This document shows positions 33,243-43,952 of a DNA stretch of 64,000 nt, one piece after another. The DNA lies in NCBI GenBank assembly GCA_031216915.1, contig CM062296.1, positions 148,973,340 to 149,037,339 of the forward strand. The letters are read 5' to 3'. Position numbers and translations under genes: made by a program. Within the stretch, counting starts at the first letter, position 1. Every line of letters begins with the position of its first letter. Origin of the DNA: Pictodentalium vernedei (lineage: Eukaryota; Mollusca; Scaphopoda; Dentaliida; Dentaliidae). The notes below the pieces were generated by a model. That model made no database searches. It saw only the letters and a program-made list of their open reading frames with translations, and was not told where the DNA came from.

Positions 33243-33695
33243 TTTTCTTCCTCGATGTTACCATCATTTGAACTAATGGACGGAAGCATTTCCACACGCC
33301 TTCTTGATGATGGTTGTTGCGATCTGAATAAATGGATAGAGGGTTCCTGTCTTTCCTGTTCTGATCGGTCTTTTGACAAGAAATCATATGACGTCTGATA
33401 GAACTTCAACATTTCGTCGTCTACTTTTACGCGGTGAGACCACCTTGTCCTAACAGGTTGATCTTTCTTCTCCTTTTCCATCTCAGATTTTCTTAATTGT
33501 TCAAGTAATTTGTTCATGTAGTCGTCGGACTGAACACGAGGATTCGATGCACTTGACCCTATCGCCGCATCGCTTCCCTTGACTGTTTGCTGCTCATGTT
33601 CTCCTTCATCCAAAGCATTCATTTCATCCTCGCGTGAAACAACATCGTTCAAAGTCGTTTGGTCGTCGCTGGTCGATTGAAAGGTGTCTTTAATT
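33239..33695 (-). CDS. Terminal coding exon, probable cytoplasmic tail, protein unknown
   Basis: On the minus strand a strong acceptor (TTTTCTGTGTGTTTTAG) precedes AATTAAAGACACC. The frame stays open about 151 codons to a TAA at 33239-33241. The first base completes a codon (phase 2), matching the donor phase of the transmembrane exon at 53354-53420 and the acceptor phase of the exon at 47611-48331. The product is hydrophilic and acidic early (DDQTTLNDVVSREDEMNALD), with a short possible coiled coil (YMNKLLEQLRKSEMEKEKKD), and ends SSNDGNIEEEN. No domain is recognised. It may be an alternative last exon or belong to a paralogous gene. Confidence 0.6.
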
Positions 33696-33968
33696 CTAAA
33701 ACACACAGAAAATGTGACACAAGTTAAATGCTGATCTTACCTTTTCGGTGACACGTGTTTGTCAAAACTGAAGGTTTGTGTATAACTGACTTTATGCGTG
33801 TGTTGAAAGGGGGGGGGGGGGAGGGGGGGGGTCCGGTATCCCTAGTTATTCTGCATTTATAATCCCATAGAAGAATCTTTATAATATTCCCGAATTATGC
33901 AAACAGAGTACATTTTCAATATAATAGGCCGGAAGTGAATTATCAATGAAGAATAAACATAATTAAGG

Positions 33969-34324
33969 ACGGGGCGCGATGGCTCAGTTGGTAGAGGTGC
34001 AGGCTGCAAGCCGAGAGGTCCTCGGTTCTAATCCCACCTGCGGCAACCGCGTTGTGTCTTTAGGCAAGACACTTCACCCCCCATTGCCCACGTGGGGGCA
34101 CGGTGACGCTGTGTACTAAGGCGTACTGCACGTCGATGGTGCACCTGTCTTCAACCAATGCTAACCCTGCTTGTGTGGAATTGGTATGTTGGTGAGCTGA
34201 CAGTTGCTCGCCGTTGCTCGGTGGTTCTCTCCGGGTACTCCGGTTTCCTCCCCCCGTAAAACTGTCACGGTCATGGTTAGTCATTGTGCAGAAATATGTG
34301 ACCTTAAACACCAATAAATAAATA
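33969..34324 (+). mobile_element. SINE S1, best-preserved full-length copy
   Basis: The head is GGGGCGCGATGGCTCAGTTG with B box GGTTCTAATCC. The body has GGCAAGACACTTCACCCCCC, GTACTGCACGTCGATGGTGC and TCTCTCCGGGTACTCCGG. The tail is ATGTGACCTTAAACACC then AATAAATAAATAAA. The 17-bp target duplication is AATAAACATAATTAAGG (33952-33968) against AATAAACATAAGTAAGG (34325-34341), one mismatch. The 3' end CACCAATAAATAAATAAA is identical to that of the LINE at 37678-43832. Confidence 0.95.
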
Positions 34325-34670
34325 AATAAACATAAGTAAGGTCCTGCATTGAATATGGCGCCTCCAAATGGCTGATAATGGCAGGGCCGGGTGAACGTTC
34401 GAGATTTGATTCTGTTTCAAATTTTTTCGGTGAATCGATTCGATTCGCAACCAACTCAATTTTTTAAAAAAATGTAGAATACAAGAGAGTTTGGGATTTC
34501 GTATATTTCCTTATTATCACTGACAATTTATCCTGAATATTTCTGGCAACGAGATTGACCGAATCTATCCTTACTTGATAACACACATTTGCTCGGGAAA
34601 TTCCTGAACAAATGTTATTTGAAGCGATCGTGGAGATCGCGTTGCATCTTGTTCGTATATACATCTCCCC

Positions 34671-34734
34671 TTAAGTGGAACAAGGCGCCATCTGCAATGT
34701 TAAAGCATTGCAATTAGCGCCTTGTTCCACTCAA
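34671..34734. repeat. Hairpin, ~28-bp arms
   Basis: AGTGGAACAAGGCGC...TGCAATG pairs with CATTGCA...GCGCCTTGTTCCACT around the loop TTAAAG. Two or three mismatches interrupt the arms. It is not related by eye to the other palindromes. Confidence 0.75.
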
Positions 34735-35313
34735 GTGACTGGTATATTGTTTTTTCTTGGTCCACCTTGGCGATACCTGGTCAATTATCGATTGATTCAA
34801 GTCCGTTGCTGAGATAATTTGGAGGAGTGTTGTCACAACCAGAATATTAAGAACACAAAGGCCGAACTCTTTTTGGTAGTGACACATCCGTAGCGATAGT
34901 TTCAAGTAATTTGAAAGTCAATGCATCAGAACCCCGTCCTGTACCACTATATCAATGGAAGTACGTTAGAGATTGTTTTAATGCACTGTCCCATGCCGGA
35001 ATGTCTACAAGGCATAACATTGGTCGCCATATAAGTATGTTGCCCGATATTACAGAAACATCTAGTTCGATGGTAAGAAATAGTCGAAGCAGTATTCATA
35101 TTGATATAGGGTTCACGTGGGAGATAGACATCACTGGTAAGACAACAGTAGTTCTGTAACAACATGAAAGTAGATTCTGTTCTCTTGGCCCCAGATAATG
35201 AAATTTCGGCACAGACATGAACGACCTCTGACGAGTCGCAATTCAATATAGCATTTTTGAACGTGGTTCATTAAGCTCGGTCGAAACCGAGGTTTACCTC
35301 AGCTGTGATCAGT
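34735..35313. other. No gene supported
   Basis: Short open frames exist on both strands (for example 34947-35246 minus) but lack splice or domain support. Confidence 0.45.
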
Positions 35314-35552
35314 TTAACCCTTTAACTAACATGAAAAGTAGACGAGACTAATAGTAACTATTTTTTTTTTCATTTTTTTGTCTCAAAAACATAGGTTTTG
35401 ACCCCTCGTTGGAACGAGCTCCACAAGCTCGTTCCAACGAGGGGGCATAACCTATGTTTTGAGACAAAAAATGAAAAAAATAATGAAAATTAATTGGCGA
35501 TTTTAAGAATAGCGCTGGGCGGTTTTGGCCGTTACGATGGGTAAAGGGTTAA
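35314..35552 (+). mobile_element. TTAA-type MITE, subfamily A1
   Basis: Left TTAACCCTTTAACTAACATG, right CGATGGGTAAAGGGTTAA. The core palindrome GGAACGAGCTCCACAAGCTC is intact except at its tip. The internal TTTTGGCCGTTACG and GCAGACGACAC-type landmarks are present with small changes. Confidence 0.93.
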
Positions 35553-35920
35553 GAGAACAGAGTTCCAGATTTCTATATGACATGGTGACAGGTTTCATGT
35601 CCGTTTTGTCATGGGATGTGTAATTCAACACACATTGCCTTAAAACAGAAAATTAATTCAAGTCATCTACCGAAAACAAGTCACTCATAATGTTACGATT
35701 TCACATTAACTTTTGACGTAATGTGTTTATTAAACACGCTGTGAACGTTATTTCCGTAACAATTTCAGTGATAGTGATTCTTATAAGAAAATAAATTTTC
35801 ATTGTCAAATAAATTGTGAAGGCATGAGACTTCCGGGTAAAATGTAGACATTTAAACGACGAAACAGTAATAATATGTACCATATTGATTGTACTTTTTT
35901 ATGATCTTCTACTGAACACT

Positions 35921-36015
35921 GGTGCCGGTGTAAAAGGAATGAAAGTCCGTAGGAACGCTAGTCCCTCTGAGGGACTAATTTTCCTACGGACCTCCATTTC
36001 TGTTACACCGGAACC
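35921..36015. repeat. Hairpin, ~42-bp arms
   Basis: GGTGTAA..., AAGTCCGTAGGAA and TAGTCCC pair with GGGACTA, TTCCTACGGAC and TTACACCGG around TCTGA. Mismatches are clustered near positions 8-12 of each arm. It could be the core of a MITE whose outer parts have decayed. Confidence 0.75.
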
Positions 36016-37200
36016 AAATGGATAGAGTGGAGCTGGCAACCCCTATCTGCTACGATGAAGGAAGCAACTGCATCCAGATTTAAACAATTGATTTCACATT
36101 TTGATAGTGGGGAGGCGAGCATTATTTTATTTTATTTTTTTTTTTGGGGGGGGGGGGGGGGGTAGTTTGCATTCTCTTTTATCTAGTCCACCAGCTAAGG
36201 AGGCTAATCGATTTAGCTATTACTTCATCCAACTGTATGCAACCAGAGGTTGACTGGTCGTATATACGCCGGAAAATGTCCCAGTGGACCCTCATAGGTA
36301 AACCCAATTGAAATTTGCTAATTACAGCATATAACTCAAATGATGGTTATGGGAGGATTTTGTGTATTTTCGGTTCTGAAAGTCAAAATTTTCTCAAACG
36401 ATGACATACCATGGCCGGTAACATGATTTTCGTGATAATAAGTGTGTGTAGGGGGGGGGGGGGGGTGGGGGAAGGCGGGGCCGAGGTTCCAACCTTCTAT
36501 CGACCAAGTTCGCGCCTATGCGCAAGGCTCACATAGCAAGTAGTGTGTTATCCTGTATTGTTGGTGTGGTGCGTTTAAGTTTTAGGATTATTATACAGTT
36601 TTCCCAGTTAACCCTTTTGGACCCAGATGGTATAGTCCATGCCAGTTTAGATCCACCAATTGGTAGAGTCTATGTTTATTACTTGGGGGAGACCAATCAA
36701 TACATTCAGCGTGCAGCCTTAGGGCTTGATCTTGATTGGTCTACCACATAAATTTACTGAGCAAATATCTAATATATAAATTCAAAACGTAGTACTATCC
36801 AGAATAGAAAAAACGGCCCCTCCTTTTCAACTGGTTAATGTAATACATTTATCTCTTTACTTTTAGTGAATTATACCCCCACCTCCATACGTACTCATTT
36901 ACTTACAGAGTATGCACGCTGCAGATCGCAAGGTGTATTGTTTTAGAAGCCATAATCCACGTCAATTTAATTTTCAAAGATGCCTACTCTCCATATTCTG
37001 TAGATGGAACCAAGCATCGTCTTGTGAGGACGTCAAAGTGCTTTTTGAAATCTTTAGATGCATCCAATGGACGATACACCATAACCACAGACGTAACTAC
37101 CAATCACATGAGATGTGGTAAATAAGCATTCTGCAAGCACATAGACCTGCGAGTCTGAATTTCTAACATCCACTCGAATCACGAATGGAATCGGGTGTGT
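36016..37200. other. No gene supported; diverged palindrome-B relative at 36665-36750
   Basis: It contains two long G runs (about 36145-36162 and 36451-36465). The segment AGACCAATCAATACATTCAG ... TTGATTGGTCTACCACATAA resembles palindrome B (16062-16119) with an imperfect loop. No exon was found. Confidence 0.5.
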
Positions 37201-37455
37201 TTAAAACTTTTCCTAACATGGAAAGCAGGCGACACTTGCCCCAAAAAAATCTTGAATAACTAATTTGTTTTCATTTTTTGTCTCAAAAACATAGATTATT
37301 ACCCCTCATTGGAACGAGCTCGACGAGCTCGTTCCAAAGAGGGGTCATAACCTATGTTTTTGAGACAAAAAATGAAAAAAAATATTGAAAATTAATTGGC
37401 GATTTTTTAGAATAGCGCTTGCTGGTTTTGACCGTTATGTTGAGTAAAGGATTAA
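37201..37455 (+). mobile_element. TTAA-type MITE, subfamily A1, mutated termini
   Basis: The left end reads TTAAAACTTTTCCTAACATG (several substitutions) and the right end GTTGAGTAAAGGATTAA. The core palindrome GGAACGAGCTCGACGAGCTC is intact although the termini have decayed. Confidence 0.9.
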
Positions 37456-38482
37456 AAACATACGAATCTGCTCTCGGTGTCGACATCGAATCGAATCTTC
37501 GAAGTTTCGCAAGGCATCGTATTTAACTCCTTACATGATGCAAGCAGATATTCATGCCCACGACAGAACATCTCTTGTCACTGAAATAAGTATTATTTGG
37601 GCACATTTAATCAAATTTATCTCCGTTAGATTGTATGAATTATTTCACGGATTATTTCTTGAGTTAAATGCAGGTGACCTAGGGGGGTTTGATCATCCCC
37701 TACTAGGCGGGTCCTCAGGTGGCGGATAGAGGACGGCCTGCTCAATTGGGCGGGTTTGCTAATTTCTAATTGGCAGGTTTGCTCAATTGAGTTGGTTCGC
37801 TGCGAAATACATAAATACGCAGCCCCGGACCAAAATGATCAATCCTGCTAATACCATCTGGCAGGCACCTTGTTCTCCCGTGAGGTGCGTTCCGAAGGCC
37901 CCGGAAGAAGGAATCCTGGCAGTTGAGGACTCGTGGCCCCGGTTAGGGCAGTCTCCGGAATGGAGACCTGGTCTCCATTTCGGAGATAATCTTGTTCAAC
38001 ACACTGCTTTGGCCCCAATTTCGGGAGTAGAAGGATGGTCGGATGGTCCGTTCTGGCCAATCGGGAGCCCCCACCCCAAAAAGTACTGGGTGTCACGTCG
38101 GGGGGCATTTGGTGGCCATTCAATCAGTCATTTCTTTTAATCATTTATCATAATTGCCATTGTGTGATGTTTTTAAACTAATTTTTAACCAAATACTTAT
38201 TTCTGCTGCACTGTTTGTTTCAGTTTCACGTGGCAACCGTAATTACAGTGTTTTATAAAGTGATTGGTTGGATGGTCGCCATCTGAAGACCTGGCACTTC
38301 CACACACGGGCCAATCAGCCAGTGGCATACTTCGGTATCAACACTGGCTGAGTATACTGCCCCATACCAGGTATGTGGGAATACCGGCAACCCGGTGGGT
38401 TCACTGCGTGGCAGTAACCCTACCCCTTGTTGGACTCCGCGGTGGGTGGGAGCCGGGGCAATGAACGATTTACTTCATTAAC

Positions 38483-39955
38483 ATGGATCACATACCAAAT
38501 AAAAAAAAGAAACGAGGTCGAGAAATACAACTCACTTCATCAGACTCTGACTCGGATAAGGATACAGACAATCATAACATTTCAAAGAATTGGCCAAGGT
38601 TTGTAATCATATATGCGGAAGACGAAGATAAAAAGGCATCATCAGTTAACCCATTCGTGTTGGAAAAAACTATTAAAGGAATAGCAGGGACAGTGAAGGA
38701 TGTTAAAAAATTAAGATCAGGGGGAATATTGGTTGAATGTAAAACAGAATTTCAGGCGGTAAATTTATTGAAAATTGAACAGATTATGGATATGAGAGTT
38801 GTGGCCTTTCCGCACAAAACCCTAAATTCCAGCAAGGGTGTGCTTAGAACAAGAGAACTTGCAGGCATGGATGTAATGGATATCAGGAAGGAACTAACAT
38901 CACAAAACATCACTGATGTCAAAAGAATTGAGATTAAAAAAGATGGTAAACTGATACAGACCAACACATACATTTTAACTTTTGGCTCATCTCAACCGCC
39001 AAAATCGATTAAAGTGGGTTACATGAACATCAAAGTGGATTTGTATATACCAAATCCACTTCGATGCTTCAAATGTCAAAAATTTGGACATAGTCAAAAC
39101 AACTGTAGAGGCCAAACAATATGCTTTAGATGCGGTCAACAACATGAAGAGCCATGTAACAACCCAATCAAGTGTGTAAACTGCCAGGGCAATCATATGT
39201 CATCCTCTAAAGATTGCCCTATCTGGCAAAAAGAAAAAAACATCCAAAAGGTGAAGTGTGAAAAACAAGTAAGCTTTCAGGAGGCCAGAGCAATTGTAAC
39301 ATCTACGCTTGGCTTCAATACATCAGCACCATCGTATGCCACAACAGTAAAACAAAAGGTACCCACAAAGTCAGTAGAATGCCAGACACAGTATACATGG
39401 CTCAACTGCACAATTCCTTCCTTATTACAGGCATTTACTATGGATCATTCTAATCAAACAGAAACACAATCAACACAAACCAAATCAACTGTTCCCTCAA
39501 CAAACGACCAAATAACAAAAACAATTCACACGCAAGACCGCACAAACGATTTATCACAAAAAAATAAAAATTCTAATCCAAAACCTGAACAAAAGAATGA
39601 GTCAAATAAATTGAAACCAAATCAGCAACAAAGATCCCAGCAAGAAAATCTGAGTCAGAGTCAGAGGAGAAAACAACAAAAAGAGCAAAAAGAAAAGGAT
39701 AAAAAGAAATTAGAACCAGACAGACTCCCAAAACGCCTTCAAAATGTTGTGACCAACAACATGTTTGATGGCATCGAGGCAATGTCAGTCGATGAGTGCA
39801 TCGATGACACGTTCTCGTCTAAGCCACGCCTGTCTTCATCACAGGTTAAGTCCCCACGTAAGACTTCACCAAAAAAAAACGGGGGCAATATCTCCCATAC
39901 GTCCACCAGCAAAATCGCCACTCAAACATGGCCAACACACCTAAACACAATATAA
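38483..39955 (+). CDS. LINE ORF1: zinc-knuckle nucleic-acid-binding protein, 490 aa
   Basis: This is the RNA-binding Gag-like protein that packages element RNA into particles. A basic segment PNKKKKRGRE lies near residues 5-14. A region around 35-190 has an RRM-like pattern (FVIIYAEDEDKK, GGILVECKTEFQAVNLL). Three Cys/His knuckles follow: CFKCQKFGHSQNNC at 195-208, CFRC...H...C at 214-225, and CVNCQGNHMSSSKDC at 231-245. A long Gln/Ser/Lys-rich C-terminal tail follows. It overlaps the ORF2 start by 28 bases in a different frame, so ORF2 is probably translated by reinitiation or frameshifting. The frame is fully open. Confidence 0.92.
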   Translation: MDHIPNKKKKRGREIQLTSSDSDSDKDTDNHNISKNWPRFVIIYAEDEDKKASSVNPFVLEKTIKGIAGTVKDVKKLRSGGILVECKTEFQAVNLLKIEQIMDMRVVAFPHKTLNSSKGVLRTRELAGMDVMDIRKELTSQNITDVKRIEIKKDGKLIQTNTYILTFGSSQPPKSIKVGYMNIKVDLYIPNPLRCFKCQKFGHSQNNCRGQTICFRCGQQHEEPCNNPIKCVNCQGNHMSSSKDCPIWQKEKNIQKVKCEKQVSFQEARAIVTSTLGFNTSAPSYATTVKQKVPTKSVECQTQYTWLNCTIPSLLQAFTMDHSNQTETQSTQTKSTVPSTNDQITKTIHTQDRTNDLSQKNKNSNPKPEQKNESNKLKPNQQQRSQQENLSQSQRRKQQKEQKEKDKKKLEPDRLPKRLQNVVTNNMFDGIEAMSVDECIDDTFSSKPRLSSSQVKSPRKTSPKKNGGNISHTSTSKIATQTWPTHLNTI

Positions 39956-42900
39956 TACAGTGGAATTGTCGAGGTTTTAGAGCGAATTTTAATGAACTGG
40001 GCCTTCTAAGCCAAAAATATAAACCTGCTGCCTTTTGCCTGCAGGAAACTCTTCTAAAGAAACCCGAGGCTCAGGATCATTCAGCTTTCAAGCATTATAC
40101 ATTGTATAATACCTGGGCAGATGACAATGATCTTCATATTCGTGGAACATCTGTTTTAGTTAGGAATGACATCATTCACAGTTCTGTTCCATTACAGACA
40201 AATTTACAGGCTGTGGCGGTACGCCTAACATTAAACAAAACAGTTACACTTTGTTCGATTTATGTTTCACCAAGTAAAGCCCTACAGCTGAATAATCTTG
40301 AGTTACTGGTCCAACAGCTCCCAACTCCATACATTTTGTTGGGTGATTTTAACGCACATAGCCCTCTTTGGGGTAATTCCTGCAGTCAAGAAGATGCAAA
40401 AGGTAAGACTGTAGAAGAGTTCATTACAAAATATGACTTGTGCTTGTTCAATGATGGGTCAGATACTTACCTGCACCCCGCATCTGGTTCTTACACTTCA
40501 ATTGATTTAACAATTGCATGCCCTTCTGTCTTCCTTGATTTTTCATGGAAGGCAGAAGATGACTTGTGCGGGAGTGACCACTTTCCGATTGTGTTGGAGA
40601 GTGTAGTTCCGGCGGATGATGAGAGGGTGCCCCAGTGGAACTTTAAAAAGGCTGACTGGGACACTTTCTCATCGCTTTGTTCTGAACGCCTCACACGGGA
40701 GAAATTTCGGGACAGTACTGACCAGATTGAACACTTCACCACAGAGTTGATTGACATTGCAAGCCAAGTCATTCCTAAAACCTCGGCAAATCCAAAACGT
40801 TTCACTAAACCATGGTTTGATACTGAGTGCAAACAGGCTATAAAAGATCGCAAGAAATTTGAGAGGGAATTTAATAAGTCACCAACTACACAAAATTTGG
40901 ATAGATTACGTATAAATCGGGCAAAAACAAGACGACTTTTAAAACATAAAAAGAAAAGTTCATGGGAAACTTACGTTTCGAAACTAAATCAAAACACCCC
41001 CATCACTAAAATTTGGAAAATGATTAAAAAAATTAAAGGAAAAGAAACAAAATCAGCTGTACAACACCTAAAAGATAACAACACACTCATAACATCAAAA
41101 CAGGAAATTTCAAACAAGTTGGCCTCTACATTCTCTAAACATTCGTCGTCTGAAAATAGTAACCCAGAGTTCCTCAAACTTAAAAAACAACAAGAAAAAC
41201 AAAAGATTAAATTTACATCAAATAACTTAGAGGACTACAACGAACCTTTCTCTATGGAAGAGTTAAGTAACTCTTTGCATAGAGCAAAGGATTCTGCCAC
41301 TGGACCTGATCAAATACACTATCAACTTTTAAAGCATCTGCCTCAAACTTCACTTGCACTTTTATTGTCCATTTTTAATGACATTTGGGTGACTGGCCAG
41401 TTTCCACCTTGCTGGCGAAACGCTACTATAATTCCTATTCCTAAGCCTGATAAAGATCACAGCAACCCAAGCAATTATAGGCCTATTGCCTTAACAAGTT
41501 GTCTGTGTAAAACCATGGAGAGGATGATCAATGATCGACTTGTCTGGTTTCTGGAATCGAACAATCTGCTTGCAGATGTTCAGTGTGGTTTCAGAAACCA
41601 GAGAAGTACTGTGGATCATTTGGTTAGATTAGAAACGTTTATAAGAAATGCCTTTGCCAGAAAAGAACATGTGGTCGCCATCTTCTTTGACCTGGAAAAG
41701 GCATATGACACAACGTGGACGTATGGGATTTTAAAAGATCTTTTTAACATGGGGTTGAGGGGGCGTATGCCTCTTTTTATTGAAAACTTTTTGAGGGACC
41801 GCCGATTTCAGGTTCGTGTTGGGTCAACGTTATCTGATCCTCACGGGCAGGAATTGGGGGTTCCTCAAGGAAGTATTTTATCTGTTACCCTTTTCTCAGT
41901 GAAAATCAATAGTATTATTGATGCAATTGAGAATATGGTTGATTCGTCATTGTATGTAGATGACTTTTTAATCTGCTATAGCAGCAAAAAAATGAATGCT
42001 ATAGAGCGCAAACTTCAGCTGTGTTTGAACAGAATCCAGAAATGGGCTACAGAAAACGGCTTCAAATTCTCAAAAACGAAAACTAATTGTGTTCATTTCT
42101 GTAAGCTCCGGAAGCACCACCTTGATCCGGAATTGAAAATAGACGGGAGTCGTATTAATGTTGTTAAGGAAGTGAAATTCTTGGGTTTGTTGTTTGACAG
42201 CAAACTGAATTTCACTTCTCATATAAAACAACTAAAGGTGAAATGTAAAAGGGCACTGAACATTTTGAAGGTAGTTGGTAGCACTGATTGGGGTGCTGAC
42301 CAAAAAACATTACTCCATCTGTATAGATCACTTGTCAGATCAAAATTAGATTACGGCTGTGTGGTTTACGGTTCTGCTAGAAAGTCATATCTCAAACCTC
42401 TTGATACCATTCATAATAGTGGCATAAGAATCAGCCTTGGTGCTTTTAGAACATCACCGGTAGATTCGATGCTTGTTGAGGCAGAGGAGCCTTCTCTTGA
42501 GAAGCGCAGAATTAAACTTTCACTTCAATATGTTTCAAAACTTCTTTCTAATCCGTCTAACCCCGCATACAATTGTGTCTCAGAACCTCAAAATACTGAA
42601 TTTTTTAACCGTCATCAGAAACATATCCCTCCATTGGGAATTAGAATAAAACCTCATTTGGAGTCTGCCAAAATTGAACCAGTTGCAGTAAAAGAGAATC
42701 GTGAACCACAAACTCCTCCTTGGCATCTTAAAAAGCCAACAGTTATTTTGGACCTAGCATCTACTAAAAAGTCTGAAACAAATTCTCTGCAGTTTAAGCA
42801 GAAATATGCTGAAATTAAATCACTGATGATCATGTCACTTCAATCAGAATACCGAATCAAAGTTCTATTTTCACAGCTGAAGTTAAAGCTTTATAACTCG

Positions 42901-42993
42901 CCCTCGAACATATTGAAAATGTACAGGAAAATAAGTCGATTATTTTTTCTGACTCTCTTTCCTCTTTGCTTGCTTTGCTCAACCCCAGGTTGA
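39928..42993 (+). CDS. LINE ORF2: APE endonuclease and reverse transcriptase
   Basis: The endonuclease signature is complete: IIQWNCRGFRANFNEL, CLQETLLK, LGDFNAHSPLWG and GSDHFPIV. The endonuclease nicks target DNA to prime reverse transcription. RT motifs are FFDLEKAYDTTW (catalytic Asp about 588), GVPQGSILSVTLF, and SLYVDDFLICY (YVDD about 676-679), followed by the thumb segment VKFLGLLFDSKLNF. The frame is open for 1021 codons. The last ~50 codons (after about 42815) run out of frame with the RNase H domain, so the true protein should continue in the frame that ends at 43565. Confidence 0.93.
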   Translation: MANTPKHNIIQWNCRGFRANFNELGLLSQKYKPAAFCLQETLLKKPEAQDHSAFKHYTLYNTWADDNDLHIRGTSVLVRNDIIHSSVPLQTNLQAVAVRLTLNKTVTLCSIYVSPSKALQLNNLELLVQQLPTPYILLGDFNAHSPLWGNSCSQEDAKGKTVEEFITKYDLCLFNDGSDTYLHPASGSYTSIDLTIACPSVFLDFSWKAEDDLCGSDHFPIVLESVVPADDERVPQWNFKKADWDTFSSLCSERLTREKFRDSTDQIEHFTTELIDIASQVIPKTSANPKRFTKPWFDTECKQAIKDRKKFEREFNKSPTTQNLDRLRINRAKTRRLLKHKKKSSWETYVSKLNQNTPITKIWKMIKKIKGKETKSAVQHLKDNNTLITSKQEISNKLASTFSKHSSSENSNPEFLKLKKQQEKQKIKFTSNNLEDYNEPFSMEELSNSLHRAKDSATGPDQIHYQLLKHLPQTSLALLLSIFNDIWVTGQFPPCWRNATIIPIPKPDKDHSNPSNYRPIALTSCLCKTMERMINDRLVWFLESNNLLADVQCGFRNQRSTVDHLVRLETFIRNAFARKEHVVAIFFDLEKAYDTTWTYGILKDLFNMGLRGRMPLFIENFLRDRRFQVRVGSTLSDPHGQELGVPQGSILSVTLFSVKINSIIDAIENMVDSSLYVDDFLICYSSKKMNAIERKLQLCLNRIQKWATENGFKFSKTKTNCVHFCKLRKHHLDPELKIDGSRINVVKEVKFLGLLFDSKLNFTSHIKQLKVKCKRALNILKVVGSTDWGADQKTLLHLYRSLVRSKLDYGCVVYGSARKSYLKPLDTIHNSGIRISLGAFRTSPVDSMLVEAEEPSLEKRRIKLSLQYVSKLLSNPSNPAYNCVSEPQNTEFFNRHQKHIPPLGIRIKPHLESAKIEPVAVKENREPQTPPWHLKKPTVILDLASTKKSETNSLQFKQKYAEIKSLMIMSLQSEYRIKVLFSQLKLKLYNSPSNILKMYRKISRLFFLTLFPLCLLCSTPG

Positions 42994-43565
42994 AGAACCC
43001 TCTCATTTTGGAACTTCGTGAGAAGTTATCAACTCTCATGTCTGACCAATATGACATCGTGTTTTGCTGGTTACCCGGACATGTAGGTATCGCTGGTAAC
43101 ACCAGGGCAGACAGTGCAGCAAAACAGGCTTTATCCAAGCCTCTCACTGATTTTAACATCCCTTTCAGTGACTTCAAACCACATATCAGTAGTTACATCA
43201 AATCCATGTGGCAGGCGGAATGGGATGAAGCGACAAATAACAAGCTCCATCGCTTCCGACCCACTATTTCTGATCACTACCCACCCAGTAACCTTTGTAG
43301 AAAGGATCATGTTATTCTGACACGGTGTCGTGTTGGTCATACACGACTTACACATTCCTTTTTGTTAGAGGGTAATATGCGACCAGAGTGTGTTCCCTGC
43401 CAGCAGGTGTTGACAGTGGAGCACATTCTTTTGCACTGTACAGATTTTAATCTTGTTAGACGACAGTATTTTAATGTTGCGTCTCTCAGAGACCTGTTTT
43501 ACAAGACAAACTCTCATAAAGTTTTATCGTTCCTGAAGGAAATCAACCTTTTTAATAAATTTTAA
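42838..43565 (+). pseudogene. RNase H domain and C-terminus of LINE ORF2, frame-disrupted
   Basis: In the frame used at 42966-43565, translation back to about 42838 gives IRIPNQSSIFTAEVKAL, then a TAA at 42894-42896, then LALEHIENVQENKSIIFSDS and CWLPGHVGIAGNTRADSAAK (the RNase H GHxGIxGNxxAD motif). The expected N-terminal catalytic YTDGS segment is not visible in any frame, so a short deletion with a frameshift probably removed it. The C-terminal CVPCQQVLTVEHILLHC resembles the CCHC end of related ORF2 proteins. This copy is therefore unlikely to be autonomous. Confidence 0.8.
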
Positions 43566-43844
43566 ATAGTCTGGTTTTATTATTTTAAATTCCCATCTAT
43601 CATTTATATCTGTTTCACGGGTTGATTTTCACAGCTGTTTTGATGAACTGCACTCATTTTTTTTTAATTCCATTGTTCGCTTGTCAGGTGTACTTTACGT
43701 TTTTCATGTGTTGTCATCTCTTTTTTAACTTCTGCGTTGAAAATAATGATCTTTTTTAACATTTCATACTTTCATCGCCACGATATAGCCTTAGTTGCTG
43801 ATGTGGCGTAAAGCACCAATAAATAAATAAATAAATGCAGGTGA

Positions 43845-43952
43845 AGTTTTCGTCAAATCAAGCCGGAAAGCAGCCGTAACTAGATTTGATAAAAAAATAT
43901 GTTGAAAATACTCAGCAAGTTAAGAGTAGACGAATCTCCACTCCCTCTCAGA
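43845..43952. other. 3' flank of the LINE
   Basis: Ordinary sequence following the target duplication. No feature was found. Confidence 0.5.

Larger units (their letters stand above)
37678..43832 (+). mobile_element. Full-length non-LTR retrotransposon with RNase H (I-group type)
   Basis: The element is delimited by a perfect 12-bp target duplication AAATGCAGGTGA (37666-37677 and 43833-43844). It has an ~800-bp 5' leader, ORF1 (38483-39955), ORF2 (39928 on), a ~265-bp 3' UTR and a TAAA-repeat tail. Gag-like zinc knuckles plus APE endonuclease, RT and RNase H in that order fit the I group (I, Nimb and relatives); jockey and CR1 elements normally lack RNase H. The 3' UTR ends CACGATATAGCC...GATGTGGCGTAAAGCACC. 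The perfect duplication and long open frames indicate a recent insertion, but the RNase H region is broken. Confidence 0.93.

Noticed and set aside
37787-38140. 117-codon frame upstream of ORF1
   Set aside because: It lies in the LINE 5' leader and shows no domain; probably non-coding or regulatory leader sequence.
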